The position numbers were made by a program, and so were the translations under genes. From Bradyrhizobiaceae bacterium Ga0074131 (lineage in GTDB: Bacteria > Pseudomonadota > Alphaproteobacteria > Rhizobiales > Xanthobacteraceae): a stretch of DNA of 64,000 bases. Below the pieces are notes generated by a model that was not told the origin of the DNA, did not search any database, and saw nothing but the letters and a program-made list of their open reading frames with translations. The stretch covers positions 62,001 through 126,000 of the forward strand of contig LNEC01000007.1 of the NCBI GenBank assembly GCA_001464035.1. Reading direction: 5' to 3'. Positions 8,259 through 17,755 of this stretch are shown piece by piece. The first letter of the stretch is position 1. Each line of letters starts with the position of its first letter.

Positions 8259-9392
8259 ATGAAATCGCCGATCTGCGACATGCTGGGCATCGAATTTCCC
8301 CTGCTCGCCTTCAGCCATTGCCGCGACGTGGTCGCAGCGGTCAGCCGCGCCGGCGGTTTTGGCGTGCTCGGCGCGACAGCACATTCGCCCGAAACGATCG
8401 AGCAGGAGCTGAAATGGATCGACGACCACGTCGACGGCAAACCTTACGGGCTCGACGTGCTGATCCCCGAGAATATCTCGACGGCGGGTGAGAAGGACGT
8501 CACCTGGAAGAGCCTGGAGGCGCGGATTTCGCCGGAACATCGCGCATTCACCAGAAACCTCCTGAAGAAACACGGCATCGAACTGACCACCACCAATGTC
8601 GCGGACAACCAGCCGCAGCCGTTCGACGCGCAGCGCGCGCTGGAACTGCTCGAAGTGTCGTTCAATCATCCGATCAAGCTGATCGCCAACGCGCTGGGCG
8701 TGCCGCCGAAGGCGATGATCGAGATGGGCAAGCATCACGGCGTGCCGGTGGCCGCGCTGGTCGGCGCCAAGGAACATGCGCTGCGCCAAGTCGCGGCCGG
8801 TGTCGATATTTTGGTGGTGCAGGGCACCGAGGCCGGCGGCCATTGCGGCGAGGTGTCCACCATGGTGCTGGTGCCCGAGGTCATCAAGGCCATCAAGCCG
8901 ATTCGCGACGTACCGGTATTGGCCGCCGGCGGCATCATGACCGGACGCCAGATGGCGGCCTGCATGGCGATGGGCGCGGCCGGGGTGTGGACCGGCTCGG
9001 TGTGGCTCGCCACCGTCGAATCCGAGACATCGGAAATTTTTCGCGAAAAAATGATCGCCGCCTCGTCGCGCGACGCGGTCCGTTCCAAGGGCCGCACCGG
9101 CAAACCGGCACGGCAGCTGCGCTCGGTCTGGACCGATGCCTGGGACCGCGGGCCCGACAGCCCCGGCGCGCTGCCGATGCCGCTGCAGAGCATCATCAGC
9201 CGCGACGCCTTCAACTCGATCGATCGATCCGCGGCATCCGGCAACGCCCAGGCGCGCGACCTCGTCAGCTATTTCGTCGGCCAGGGCGTCGGCCTGATCG
9301 ACAGTGTGAAGTCCGCCGGCGCCGTGGTGCAAGAGTTCAAGGAAGATTTTGCCGAGGCGGTCGAACACATGAACGCGCTGGTGGCGGAATAG
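8259..9392 (+). CDS. Nitronate monooxygenase / 2-nitropropane dioxygenase family
   Basis: TIM-barrel FMN protein of 377 residues. Family segments seen: SRAGGFGVLGA near residue 30, DILVVQGTEAGGHCGE, PVLAAGGIMTGRQMAACMAMGAAGVWTGS. The expected role is oxidative denitrification of alkyl nitronates, though many family members are only flavin reductases or enoyl-reductase relatives. Start at 8259 follows GGGAGTGAGC; the longer frame upstream is low-complexity translation of the 267-base gap 7992-8258, in which I recognise nothing else. Transcribed away from the monooxygenase. Confidence 0.88.
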   Translation: MKSPICDMLGIEFPLLAFSHCRDVVAAVSRAGGFGVLGATAHSPETIEQELKWIDDHVDGKPYGLDVLIPENISTAGEKDVTWKSLEARISPEHRAFTRNLLKKHGIELTTTNVADNQPQPFDAQRALELLEVSFNHPIKLIANALGVPPKAMIEMGKHHGVPVAALVGAKEHALRQVAAGVDILVVQGTEAGGHCGEVSTMVLVPEVIKAIKPIRDVPVLAAGGIMTGRQMAACMAMGAAGVWTGSVWLATVESETSEIFREKMIAASSRDAVRSKGRTGKPARQLRSVWTDAWDRGPDSPGALPMPLQSIISRDAFNSIDRSAASGNAQARDLVSYFVGQGVGLIDSVKSAGAVVQEFKEDFAEAVEHMNALVAE

Positions 9393-9398
9393 CTTTTC

Positions 9399-9482
9399 CG
9401 TCATTGCGAGCAGCACTTGCGACGAATCAATCCACTCTTCTCGCTGCCGCTAGATGGATTGCTTCGCTCGCTCGCAATGACG
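9399..9482. repeat. Palindromic repeat family A, copy 1
   Basis: Begins CGTCATTGCGAGCAGC and ends GCTCGCTCGCAATGACGG, so the two ends are inverted copies. The inner parts GAATCAATCCA and TGGATTGCTTCGC are also complementary. It lies between two same-strand genes. Further copies are at 18771, 19837, 31214 and 37086. Confidence 0.85.
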
Positions 9483-9534
9483 GAGAATGCCGCGCCACCG
9501 GCAATTTGATTGTCCAGAATAGAGAAACAAGAAA

Positions 9535-11055
9535 ATGCAAAACCCCTCCCCCATCTCCGAAGACCGCATCCCCGTCATTGTCGGCGTCGGCGAAATCACC
9601 GACCGGCCGAAGGAGATCGCCGACGGGCTGGAGCCGCTCGCGCTGCTGGAACAGGCGCTGCGGCGCGCGGAAGCGGACTCCGGCGGCAAATTGCTCGGCC
9701 AAATCGGCTCGCTCGACATCGTCAATTTCCTGAGCTGGCGCTACCGCGATCCGGAGAAGCAATTGGCCGGCCGGCTCGGCATCCAACCGGCGCATCTGTA
9801 TTACGGCCCGGTCGGCGGCGAGAGTCCGATCCGCTACCTGCACGAGGCGGCGCAGCGCATCGCGCGCGGCGAATGCAGCGTGGCGGCGGTCTGCGGCGCC
9901 GAGGCGCAGTCGACCGCGACCAAGGCGGAACGCGCCGGGATCGATCTGCCGTGGACGCCGTTCGCCCATGACGTGGAAGAACCGAAGCGCGGCGCCGCGT
10001 TTCAGAAACCGATGGCGGTCAAACTCGGGGTGTTCAGGCCGATCACCGTCTATCCCCTATATGAGACCGCGACTTCGGCGCATTGGGGCCAGACCCCGCG
10101 CGAAGCTATGGCGGAATCCGGCGACCTGTGGTCGACCTATTCGAACGTCGCGTCACAAAATCCCAACGCCTGGCTGAAACGGCGGTTTACGCCGGAGGAG
10201 ATCACGACGCCAACGCCGGAGAACCGACTGATCGCCTGGCCCTACAACAAGCTGATGGTGGCCAATCCGACCGTTAATATGGGCGCGGCGGTACTGTTGA
10301 CCAGCCTGGCCAAGGCGAAGGCCGCCGGCATTCCCGAGGATCGCATCGTTCACATCTGGGGCGGCGCCTCGGCGGAAGAACCGCGGGATTACCTGGTCCG
10401 CGACCAGTTTCACGAAAGCCATCCGCAAAACGCCGTGCTCGAGGCAGTGATGGATCTCGCCGGCGGCGACGGCAAGGCGTTCGACGCGATCGAACTCTAC
10501 AGCTGCTTTCCCTGCGTGCCTAAAATGGCGCGGCGAACGCTGGGGCTCGGCCCCCACGTGCAGCCGACGGTGACCGGCGGCCTCACCTTCTTCGGCGCGC
10601 CGCTCAACACCTACATGACGCACGCGGCCTGCGCGATGGTGCGCCGGCTACGCGGCGGCGCCAAACTCGGTCTGCTGTATGGCCAGGGCGGTTTCGTGAC
10701 CAAGCATCATGGGCTGGTGCTGTCGCGGCAGGCGCCGCGGCACGCGCTGGCACAGGACACCAGCGTGCAGGCCGAGGCGGACAGCCATCGCGGCGCGGTG
10801 CCCGAGTTCGTTACCGAGGCCAGCGGCAAGGGCAAGGTTGAGAGTTTCACGGTGCTCTACGGTCGCGGCGGCGAGGTCGAGCATGGCGTGGTAATGCTGC
10901 GGACAACGGCCGACGCCCGCGCGCTGGCGCGGGTGCCAATCCATGACAGCGCGACGCTGGCGTATCTCACCAACATGGACCGCACGCCGGTGGGAACGCT
11001 GGGCGATATCGCCACGGCAGCGGATGGCGTCCTGGAGTGGCGGGTGGCTGGCTAG
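9535..11055 (+). CDS. Thiolase-like (acetyl-CoA acetyltransferase-related) protein
   Basis: Protein of 506 residues related to the thiolase/SCP-2 superfamily (VIVGVGEITDRP at the start, AHLYYGPVGGESPIRYLHEA, YGQGGFVTKHHGLVLSRQAP near the end). It lacks the usual thiolase nucleophile: where CxSG is expected (about residue 95) the sequence is GPVGGESP with no Cys. The C-terminal quarter carries an extra OB-like segment (ESFTVLYGRGGEVEHGVVML). Annotators call these acetyl-CoA acetyltransferases, but the missing Cys argues for a different acyl-CoA-binding role. It is downstream of the nitronate monooxygenase with a repeat between them. Confidence 0.82.
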   Translation: MQNPSPISEDRIPVIVGVGEITDRPKEIADGLEPLALLEQALRRAEADSGGKLLGQIGSLDIVNFLSWRYRDPEKQLAGRLGIQPAHLYYGPVGGESPIRYLHEAAQRIARGECSVAAVCGAEAQSTATKAERAGIDLPWTPFAHDVEEPKRGAAFQKPMAVKLGVFRPITVYPLYETATSAHWGQTPREAMAESGDLWSTYSNVASQNPNAWLKRRFTPEEITTPTPENRLIAWPYNKLMVANPTVNMGAAVLLTSLAKAKAAGIPEDRIVHIWGGASAEEPRDYLVRDQFHESHPQNAVLEAVMDLAGGDGKAFDAIELYSCFPCVPKMARRTLGLGPHVQPTVTGGLTFFGAPLNTYMTHAACAMVRRLRGGAKLGLLYGQGGFVTKHHGLVLSRQAPRHALAQDTSVQAEADSHRGAVPEFVTEASGKGKVESFTVLYGRGGEVEHGVVMLRTTADARALARVPIHDSATLAYLTNMDRTPVGTLGDIATAADGVLEWRVAG

Positions 11056-11148
11056 AAAATTCTGTGCCGTGGCCGCACCGAAGACCTTCTGGCCTAAACC
11101 GCCGCCTAATCGCGAGCCAGCTCCTCGAAAACGCGCTGGCATTATCAA

Positions 11149-12036
11149 TCATGCCCCCGCCGCCGCCTGACCGGCCTCAACCTTATCCTGCGTCTTGGTA
11201 TCGAAATCATCGGCATCATGTCGTTCGTGCAACTGGCTCGCGGGCTCGCCCCAGATGCGGTTGACCATGCGTCCGCGCCTGACGGCCGGGCGCGCCGCGA
11301 TGACGTCGGTCCAGCGCTGCACATTCTTGTACGCCTGCACATCAAGAAATTCGCCCGCGCCATACAGCACGCCCTTTGCCAGACTTCCATACCAGGGCCA
11401 GACCGCGATGTCGGCGATCGTATAGTCCTTGCCTGCGAGATACTCGCTCTCCGCAAGGCGCCGGTCGAGCACGTCGAGTTGGCGTTTCACCTCCATCGCG
11501 AAGCGGTCGATGGCGTATTCGATCCTGATCGGCGCGTAGGCGTAGAAGTGGCCGAAGCCGCCGCCCAGATAGGGCGCAGCTCCCATCTGCCAGAACAGCC
11601 ATGACAGGCATTCCGCGCGATCAGCGGTGTCTGTCGGCAGCAGCGCTCCGAATTTTTCCGCCAGATGCACCAGGATGGCGCCGGATTCGAACACCCGGAT
11701 CGGCTTGGGCCCGCTGCGGTCCATCAGCGCGGGTATCTTGGAATTCGGGTTGACGGCCACGAATCCGCTGCCGAACTGATTGCCGTCGATCTTGATCAGC
11801 CACGCATCGTACTCCGCGCCGCTGTGGCCGAGCGCCAACAGCTCTTCCAGCATCACCGTGACCTTGACGCCGTTCGGCGTCGCCAGCGAATAGAGCTGCA
11901 GCGGATGGCGTCCGACCGGCAGTTCCTTGTCGTGAGTCGGCCCTGCGACCGGACGGTTGATGTTGGCGAATTTTCCGCCGCTCTCCTTGTTCCAGGTCCA
12001 GACCTTCGGCGGGGTGTACTCGGGTGAGTCGGTCAT
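11149..12036 (-). CDS. yghU: Glutathione-dependent disulfide-bond oxidoreductase, YghU type
   Basis: Glutathione S-transferase-fold protein of 295 residues with the long YghU-type N-terminal extension (PPKVWTWNKESGGKFANINRP), a thioredoxin-like domain (LQLYSLATPNGVKVTVMLEE, then NSKIPALMD with the cis-Pro and ES in VFESGAILVHLAEK) and an all-helical C-terminal domain ending with DYTIADIAVWPW. The E. coli YghU protein binds two glutathiones and reduces disulfides. It is a stand-alone gene; no regulator or partner is adjacent. Confidence 0.9.
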   Translation of the reverse strand: MTDSPEYTPPKVWTWNKESGGKFANINRPVAGPTHDKELPVGRHPLQLYSLATPNGVKVTVMLEELLALGHSGAEYDAWLIKIDGNQFGSGFVAVNPNSKIPALMDRSGPKPIRVFESGAILVHLAEKFGALLPTDTADRAECLSWLFWQMGAAPYLGGGFGHFYAYAPIRIEYAIDRFAMEVKRQLDVLDRRLAESEYLAGKDYTIADIAVWPWYGSLAKGVLYGAGEFLDVQAYKNVQRWTDVIAARPAVRRGRMVNRIWGEPASQLHERHDADDFDTKTQDKVEAGQAAAGA

Positions 12037-12159
12037 GGGTTGGGCTCCGGACGTCTGGCGGGTGCGTTGGCGGCCGCCATATCAACAGGGTTCGGATCGA
12101 TCCCGCAAGGGCCCAACGAGGTTTGCGGCGGTAACGCCGCAATGCAGAATGAGGCTAGC

Positions 12160-13026
12160 TTACACCACCGAGCGGTGGCGTTCGATACAGGTCCGCAGCA
12201 CCTGGTCGATTGGCTTTTCCCACCAGTCGTTGGAAAAGATCTCGATCTCGGAATAGCCGGCAAACCCTTGGGCCTCAACCGCATGGCGCACAGATTTGAT
12301 ATCGATCACGCCGTCCCCCATCATGCCGCGGTCATTGAGGATGTCCCCGGTCGGCACCAGCCAGTCGCAGACATGAAACGCCAGAAGCCGGTCCGTTCCG
12401 GCGCGTTCGATCTGCGGCAGCAGTTCCGGATCCCACCAGATGTGATAGACGTCCAGCGCGACGCCGAGCGCGCCCGAGCGTTGCGGATCGAGCCGGTCGC
12501 AGATATCGAGCGCCTGCTTCGTCGTATTGACGCAGGCGCGGTCGGCGGCATAGGCCGGATGCAAAGGCTCGATCGCCAGCGGCATGTTCGCCTCTCTGGC
12601 GTATGCCATCATCTCTGCGATGGCGTCTTCGACCTGCGAGCGCGCCGCGGCGATGTCTCTCGAAACCGCACTGCCCGGCCGCGAATATTGCGGCAAGCCG
12701 CCGGCCACCAGCACGATGCAGGGGGCGCCGAGAGCTTTTGCCTCGTCGACGGCGCGGCGGTTGTCGTCGCGCGCCGCGATGCGATGGGCAGCATCCGCCG
12801 TGAACATGCCGCCGCGGCAATAGCCCGACAGGTCCAGCCCGGCGTCGCGCACCGCACGCGCCGCGCGGTCTAGACCGACCGCCGCGACCTGGTCGCGCCA
12901 GGGATCGATGGCGCGAATACCATGGCGCGCGCAGGCGTCGATGATCTCCAGGAGATCGCCTTGCTTGCGGACCGTCGCCGTGTTCAGCGACAGCCAGCGA
13001 TGATCGGCGGAAAAATCCCGCATCAC
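12160..13026 (-). CDS. Sugar phosphate isomerase/epimerase family (TIM barrel)
   Basis: Xylose-isomerase-like TIM barrel of 288 residues. Candidate metal-binding positions are visible in LAIEPLHPAYAADR (Glu), VALDVYHIWWD (Asp and His), LAFHVCDW (His) and YSEIEIFSNDWW (Glu). The family isomerises or epimerises sugars or related polyols. Its ATG overlaps the stop of the DUF993 gene by four bases, so it is the last gene of the tightly packed operon 12160-16778. This suggests the breakdown of a sugar-like substrate imported by the ABC system upstream. Confidence 0.85.
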   Translation of the reverse strand: MMRDFSADHRWLSLNTATVRKQGDLLEIIDACARHGIRAIDPWRDQVAAVGLDRAARAVRDAGLDLSGYCRGGMFTADAAHRIAARDDNRRAVDEAKALGAPCIVLVAGGLPQYSRPGSAVSRDIAAARSQVEDAIAEMMAYAREANMPLAIEPLHPAYAADRACVNTTKQALDICDRLDPQRSGALGVALDVYHIWWDPELLPQIERAGTDRLLAFHVCDWLVPTGDILNDRGMMGDGVIDIKSVRHAVEAQGFAGYSEIEIFSNDWWEKPIDQVLRTCIERHRSVV

Positions 13027-14216
13027 GCCTCGATGCCGCGCAGTGCCAGCACCGCCTTCATGCGCCGCGTCGCCATTTCAGGGTTGGAAAGCAACCCCGC
13101 TTTGTCCGCGAGCCGGAACAGTTCGGCCAGATGCAGCGTGGAGCGCGTGCTCTCCTGCCCGCCGACCATCGTAAAGTGGTCCTGATGGCCGTTGAGATAG
13201 GCCATGAACACGATGCCGGTCTTGTAGAAGCGGGTCGGCGCCTTGAAGATGTGGCGCGACAGCGGCACCGTCGGCCCCAGCACGTCGTGGAACCCGCCCG
13301 CGTCACCCGCCGCCAACCGCGACAGCGCGTAGGACGCCGCCGGCGCGATGGCATCGAAGATGCCGAGCAGCGCGTGGGAAAAACCCTTGTCGTCGCCGGC
13401 GATCAGTTCGGCGTAATCGAAGTCGTCCCCGGTATACATCTTCACGGATTTGTCGAGCCGGCGGCGCATGTCGATTTCGCGCTGCTTGTCGAGCAGCGAG
13501 ACTTTCACGCCGTCGACCCTGGCGGCGTTGGCATTGATGATGCCGACCGCGATATCCATCGCCCGATCGAGGCTGTCGATGCCCCAGTAATTCGCCAGCG
13601 CCGGATCGAACATGTCGCCGAGCCAATGGATGATGACGGGCTCTGCCACCTGCGACAACACGCGGTCGTATACCCGGGCGTAGTCGTCGGCGCCGCGGCC
13701 GATTTTGGCGAGCGCGCGCGACGCCATCAGGATGATGCGCCCGCCGGCCTTCTCGATTGCCGCGATCTGTTTTTCGTAGGCGCGGATCACGTCATCAATG
13801 GTTTTTGCATCCTCCACCGCGAGGTGATCGGTGCCGGCGCCGGAAAACACCAGCGCGCCTCCCCTCGCCTTGGCCGCGCCCACCGAGCGCTGGATCAGTT
13901 CCAGCGACGTCGGCCAGTCCAGTCCCATGCCGCGCTGCGCGGTGTCCATCGCTTCGGCGACGCCGAGGCCGAGGTCCCAGACATGCTCCCGGAAGGCGAT
14001 GGTTCGGTCCCAGTCGATGGCGGCAGTCAGCCAGGGATCGCCATCGGCGAGCGGATCGGCCACCACATGCGCCGCCGAAAACGCCACGCGGTTCAGTGTG
14101 CCCTCGAGTTTCGCCGGAAACGTTCGCGACGCCGCGAGCCGATAAGTCTCTATCGAACCGCCGGCGACGGGAAGCTTCAGCTGATACGACGAGACGGGCA
14201 TAAGCGGTTTGTTCAT
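13023..14216 (-). CDS. DUF993 family protein (aldolase/DHDPS-like barrel)
   Basis: Protein of 397 residues of the DUF993 family, distantly related to the dihydrodipicolinate synthase/N-acetylneuraminate lyase barrels. Segments such as ALVFSGAGTDHLAVED, RIILMASRALAKIG and VDGVKVSLLDKQREIDMR (a Lys on a strand, a candidate Schiff-base residue) are visible. No reaction has been shown for the family as far as I know; an aldolase or dehydratase step is plausible. Start at 14216 follows GAGGAGA. It sits between the oxidoreductase (14227) and the isomerase (overlap at 13023), so it works in the same pathway. Confidence 0.85.
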   Translation of the reverse strand: MNKPLMPVSSYQLKLPVAGGSIETYRLAASRTFPAKLEGTLNRVAFSAAHVVADPLADGDPWLTAAIDWDRTIAFREHVWDLGLGVAEAMDTAQRGMGLDWPTSLELIQRSVGAAKARGGALVFSGAGTDHLAVEDAKTIDDVIRAYEKQIAAIEKAGGRIILMASRALAKIGRGADDYARVYDRVLSQVAEPVIIHWLGDMFDPALANYWGIDSLDRAMDIAVGIINANAARVDGVKVSLLDKQREIDMRRRLDKSVKMYTGDDFDYAELIAGDDKGFSHALLGIFDAIAPAASYALSRLAAGDAGGFHDVLGPTVPLSRHIFKAPTRFYKTGIVFMAYLNGHQDHFTMVGGQESTRSTLHLAELFRLADKAGLLSNPEMATRRMKAVLALRGIEA

Positions 14217-14226
14217 GATCCTCTCC

Positions 14227-15378
14227 TCACACCTTGATCGGCGCGACGTCGATCCAGCGCCGCTCGCGCCAACTCTGCAGCGCGCATTCGGCGAGTTGCA
14301 CGCCCTTGGCGCCTTCCAGCAACGTATACTTGTAGGGCGCGTCCTCGCAGACATGGCGGATGAACATTTCCCATTGCTCTCTGAAACCGTTTTCGTAGGA
14401 GGTGTTTTCGGGCAGCGTCTGCCAGTCGGCATAGAAATCGTGGGTGCGCTTCTCGTCCGGATTCCAAACCGGGCGCGGCGTCGCCTGGCGGGCCTGAATC
14501 ACGCAATCGGAAAGCCCCGCCACCGCAGAGCCGTTGACGCCGTCGACCTGGAAGGTGACGAGATCATCGCGGTAGACCCGCGTTACCCAGGACATGTTGA
14601 TATGCGCGATCACGCCGCCCTTGAGACGGAAGGTCGCATAGGCGGAATCATCCGCTGTCGCCTTGTACTTTCCGCCTCTCTCGTCCCAACGGTCGGGAAT
14701 GTCGGTGGTGCCGACACAGCTGACGCTTTCGACCTCGCCGAACAGGTTGTCGAGCACGTAGCGCCAGTGACAGACCATGTCGAGAATGATGCCGCCGCCG
14801 TCCTCGCTGCGATAATTCCACGACGGCCGCTGCGCCTCCTGCCAGTCGCCCTCGAACACCCAGTAGCCGAATTCGCCGCGGACCGCGGTGATGCGGCCGA
14901 AGAAGCCGGAGTCGCGCAGGAACGCGAGCTTCTTCAGGCCCGGCAGGAACAGCTTGTCCTGCACGGTGCCATGCTTGACGCCCTTCGTTGCAGCCAGCTT
15001 CAGCACCGCCACCGCTTCATCGAGGTTGGTCGCGATCGGCTTCTCGCAATAGACGTGCTTCCCGGCATGGATCGCTTTGGTCAGCAGCGACGGCCGCGCC
15101 TGCGTGGTCGCGGCGTCGAAGAAGATGGTATCGCTCTCGTCCTTCAGGGCGCCGTCGAGGTCGGTGGTCCAGCGCGCCACATCGAAGCGTTTGGCGAGCC
15201 CTTCGATCTTTTCCGCGTCACGGCCCACCAGAATCGGATCCGGCATCATGCGGTCGCCGTTGGCGAGCAGCACCCCGCCGGAATCCCGGATCGCGACGAT
15301 CGAGCGGATCAGATGCTGGTTCAGCCCCATCCGGCCGGTGACACCGTTCATGATCACGCCGAGGCGGTGCGTCGTCAT
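14227..15378 (-). CDS. Gfo/Idh/MocA family oxidoreductase
   Basis: NAD(P)-dependent dehydrogenase of 383 residues. The Rossmann start is atypical (GVIMNGVTGRMG), but the family hallmark EKP is clear in HVYCEKPIATNLDEAV, as is the later MVCHWRYVLDNLFGE (with the His often used in catalysis). C-terminal alpha/beta domain follows the usual pattern. Members oxidise or epimerise sugars, inositols or pseudo-sugars. It overlaps the upstream enolase-superfamily gene by four bases and is 10 bases before DUF993. Confidence 0.9.
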   Translation of the reverse strand: MTTHRLGVIMNGVTGRMGLNQHLIRSIVAIRDSGGVLLANGDRMMPDPILVGRDAEKIEGLAKRFDVARWTTDLDGALKDESDTIFFDAATTQARPSLLTKAIHAGKHVYCEKPIATNLDEAVAVLKLAATKGVKHGTVQDKLFLPGLKKLAFLRDSGFFGRITAVRGEFGYWVFEGDWQEAQRPSWNYRSEDGGGIILDMVCHWRYVLDNLFGEVESVSCVGTTDIPDRWDERGGKYKATADDSAYATFRLKGGVIAHINMSWVTRVYRDDLVTFQVDGVNGSAVAGLSDCVIQARQATPRPVWNPDEKRTHDFYADWQTLPENTSYENGFREQWEMFIRHVCEDAPYKYTLLEGAKGVQLAECALQSWRERRWIDVAPIKV

Positions 15379-16778
15379 GTCTTTTGCTCCTGCAGGATTC
15401 TTGCTCTTGGTTGTTGAAGCGGCGACAGCACCGTCCAGTCCGGGTGAGCGCCCGTTGCATAGCCCGGCCCCGTCAGCGATCCCGTCAGGAGGTCGCCGTC
15501 ATGGATCGACAGCCTGATCTTTTCGCCGTCGCGAATGTAGAGATCGGGATGCGCAGCGAGGAAAGCCTGCGCCTCGGCCGCCGGGGTGTCGGCAAAGCCG
15601 TCGACGTAGTGATGGCCGTTGCGCTCGGCATGGGTGACGCCGATCAGGGCGCCGAGCGCCAGATCCTGCTGCACGCCGAGGCCGGCCTGGCAGGTGAGGT
15701 CCTCGCCCGAGATGAAGTACCGTTCGCCATCCACGCTCCATTTAGCAGCGCGGGTGGCGTTGACGATCGATTTGTAGACGCCCTTGCAGGATTTCGAGGA
15801 AATGCCGCGATAGCCGAGCGCGCGGGCGGCCGGGAAGGCACCATAGCAATCGTCGGCCTCATCGATGATGATGTCGCGCCGCGAAAGCCGGCCGAGCGGG
15901 GATTCCCGAAAGCTGTCGCGCGGCATCGGCTGCTCGATGTACAGTAGCTTTGCCGCGATCGGCTCTAGCGCGGCATCGCGGTCAAGGCGCTCGACCAGCG
16001 CGCCAAGCGCGGCGAGATCGGCATATTGCTCGTTGGCATCGAGAGTGACGCTGTAGTCGTGCGGCAGCGTGGCCAGTTCGTTGCCGATGCGGATCAGCCG
16101 CGCCGCGTCGGCATCGGGGTCTCCGTTGAGCTTGAGCTTGAAATAACGGGCGCCGGCGTTTTCGCGTGTATCGGCAACGCCGCCCTCGCCTTCGATCTTA
16201 TCGTCCATGCCAACGGTATGCCGGATCGCGACCCGCTCCAGCCGCTGGCTTCGTCCAAGAAATTGCGCGATGTCGCTGTCCCCGAGGTCCGGCGACAACC
16301 GCGCATCGATCCCAGCGACATTCTGCGCCATGCCGATGAAAAAATCAGTTTCCAGCGCGCGCAGCAGCGCATCCAGGATCGCCTTGTCGATTTCGGCCGG
16401 CCCGAAGCCGGCCGCAAGCGGCGGGATGTCCTCCTTCGCGCAGGCCTCGACCTGTGCAGCGACGACGGCGGCATGCGTGGCGAACGCCGTATCAAACCCC
16501 GGTCGCGCGAGATAGAGATCGCGCGCGATCACAAGCGAGCGGCGCAATTCCTCGACGGTCTGTGGCGGGGTCAGGTGCGCGCGCTTGTCGAACCACTTCG
16601 ATGCCATCAGTTCGGCGCTGGCGCCGGCCGATCGGCCCGCGCCCTCGACCTCAATCTCGACGCGCACGAAGGCCTGGGCTGAAGCGGTGATAACCACCGA
16701 GCCGAACCGAAACGGTTTGGCGAACGGAACCGGCCGTTCAAAGAATGAAATATCCCGCACGGCGATACGTGGCGGCAT
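15375..16778 (-). CDS. Enolase-superfamily (mandelate racemase/muconate lactonizing-like) enzyme
   Basis: Protein of 467 residues, longer than the usual 360-400 of the superfamily. Metal ligands appear at SVTLDANEQ (Asp), LYIEQPMP (Glu) and DIIIDEADD (Glu/Asp), in the order of barrel strands 3, 4 and 5. KLKLNGD carries the K-x-K base pair on strand 2, and SSKSCKGV a second Lys on strand 6. The N-terminal capping domain starts VRDISFFERPVPFAKPFRFG. These enzymes abstract an alpha proton from a carboxylate, often dehydrating a sugar acid. With the Gfo/Idh/MocA and DUF993 genes this fits an acid-sugar pathway; substrate unknown. Confidence 0.87.
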   Translation of the reverse strand: MPPRIAVRDISFFERPVPFAKPFRFGSVVITASAQAFVRVEIEVEGAGRSAGASAELMASKWFDKRAHLTPPQTVEELRRSLVIARDLYLARPGFDTAFATHAAVVAAQVEACAKEDIPPLAAGFGPAEIDKAILDALLRALETDFFIGMAQNVAGIDARLSPDLGDSDIAQFLGRSQRLERVAIRHTVGMDDKIEGEGGVADTRENAGARYFKLKLNGDPDADAARLIRIGNELATLPHDYSVTLDANEQYADLAALGALVERLDRDAALEPIAAKLLYIEQPMPRDSFRESPLGRLSRRDIIIDEADDCYGAFPAARALGYRGISSKSCKGVYKSIVNATRAAKWSVDGERYFISGEDLTCQAGLGVQQDLALGALIGVTHAERNGHHYVDGFADTPAAEAQAFLAAHPDLYIRDGEKIRLSIHDGDLLTGSLTGPGYATGAHPDWTVLSPLQQPRARILQEQKT

Positions 16779-16793
16779 GGTATCCCCCTGCCC

Positions 16794-17639
16794 TCAGTCC
16801 AGCGTGCTTTGGGTGAAGAAATGCTTGCGAATGCGCTGCACCAGTTCGGTGAAGACCGGATCGGCCATGGCGTCGAGCGAGCGCGGCCGCGGCAGCGGCA
16901 CGTCATAGATCGCGGCGATCGAGCCCGGCCGTTCGGTCATGACCAGGACGCGGTCGGCGAGGAACACCGCTTCCGGGATCGAATGCGTGATCAAGAGCAC
17001 GGTCTTGCCGGTCTCGCGCTGGATCCGCATCAGCTCGACATTCATGCGCTCGCGCGTCATGGCGTCGAGCGCGCCGAACGGCTCGTCCATCAGCATGATC
17101 TTGGGATCGTGCACCAGCGCCCGGCAGATCGACGCCCGCTGCTGCATGCCGCCGGACAGTTGCCACGGCAGCTTTTTTTCGAAACCTTCGAGACCGACCA
17201 GCTTCAAGAGGTCCTTGGCGCGCGGCAGGTATTTTTCGCGCGGCAGGCCTTTCATGTCGATCGGCAGCATGACATTGGCCAGGATGTTGCGCCATGGCAG
17301 CAGCAGCGAATTCTGAAACACGATGCCGACATTGCCATGCGGCTTTGTCACCGCTTCGCCCTCGACGAAGATTTCTCCGGTCGAGGGCGACAGCAGGCCA
17401 GAGATCATTTTCAGCAAGGTAGACTTGCCGCAGCCGGACGGCCCGACGACGACAAAGAACTCGCCGGCATGGATGTGGAAATCCAGCGGCCGCAGCGACG
17501 GCACGTCGCCGTCGCGCGAGCGGTAGGTCTTCGACACGCCGGCGAGGGTGATGCCCGGCGCGCCGGCAGCGCGATCGGACACGACGCGAAGATGCGCGAC
17601 TGATGGATTGGGACCGGTGGGATTGGTCGCGGCGCTCAT
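16794..17639 (-). CDS. ABC transporter ATP-binding protein (nitrate/sulfonate/taurine family)
   Basis: ATPase of 281 residues with Walker A GPSGCGKST, signature LSGGMQQR, Walker B MLMDEPFGALD and the switch His in LLITHSIPEA. It is of the SsuB/TauB/NrtD group that pairs with NMT1/THI5-type binding proteins. It works with the binding protein (17756) and permease (18868) on the same strand, separated by repeats. Sixteen bases upstream of the enolase-superfamily start, so import and catabolism are likely on one transcript. Confidence 0.93.
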   Translation of the reverse strand: MSAATNPTGPNPSVAHLRVVSDRAAGAPGITLAGVSKTYRSRDGDVPSLRPLDFHIHAGEFFVVVGPSGCGKSTLLKMISGLLSPSTGEIFVEGEAVTKPHGNVGIVFQNSLLLPWRNILANVMLPIDMKGLPREKYLPRAKDLLKLVGLEGFEKKLPWQLSGGMQQRASICRALVHDPKIMLMDEPFGALDAMTRERMNVELMRIQRETGKTVLLITHSIPEAVFLADRVLVMTERPGSIAAIYDVPLPRPRSLDAMADPVFTELVQRIRKHFFTQSTLD

Positions 17640-17669
17640 TCAGCAAGGTCCGTTCGAGATTGTGGCACC

Positions 17670-17750
17670 GTCATTCCGGGGCGATGCGAAGCATCGAACC
17701 CGGAATCTCGAGATTCCGGGTCTGGTCCTTCGGACCACCCCGGAATGACG
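17670..17750. repeat. Palindromic repeat (CATTCCGGGG type)
   Basis: Ends are inverted copies: CGTCATTCCGGGGCGATGCG at the left and CCCCGGAATGACG at the right. Inner palindromes are GGAATCTCGAGATTCC and GGTCCTTCGGACC. It fills most of the 116-base gap between the ABC ATPase and its binding-protein gene and could act as an RNA hairpin that lowers downstream expression relative to the binding protein. One copy in the window. Confidence 0.85.
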
Positions 17751-17755
17751 ACGGA

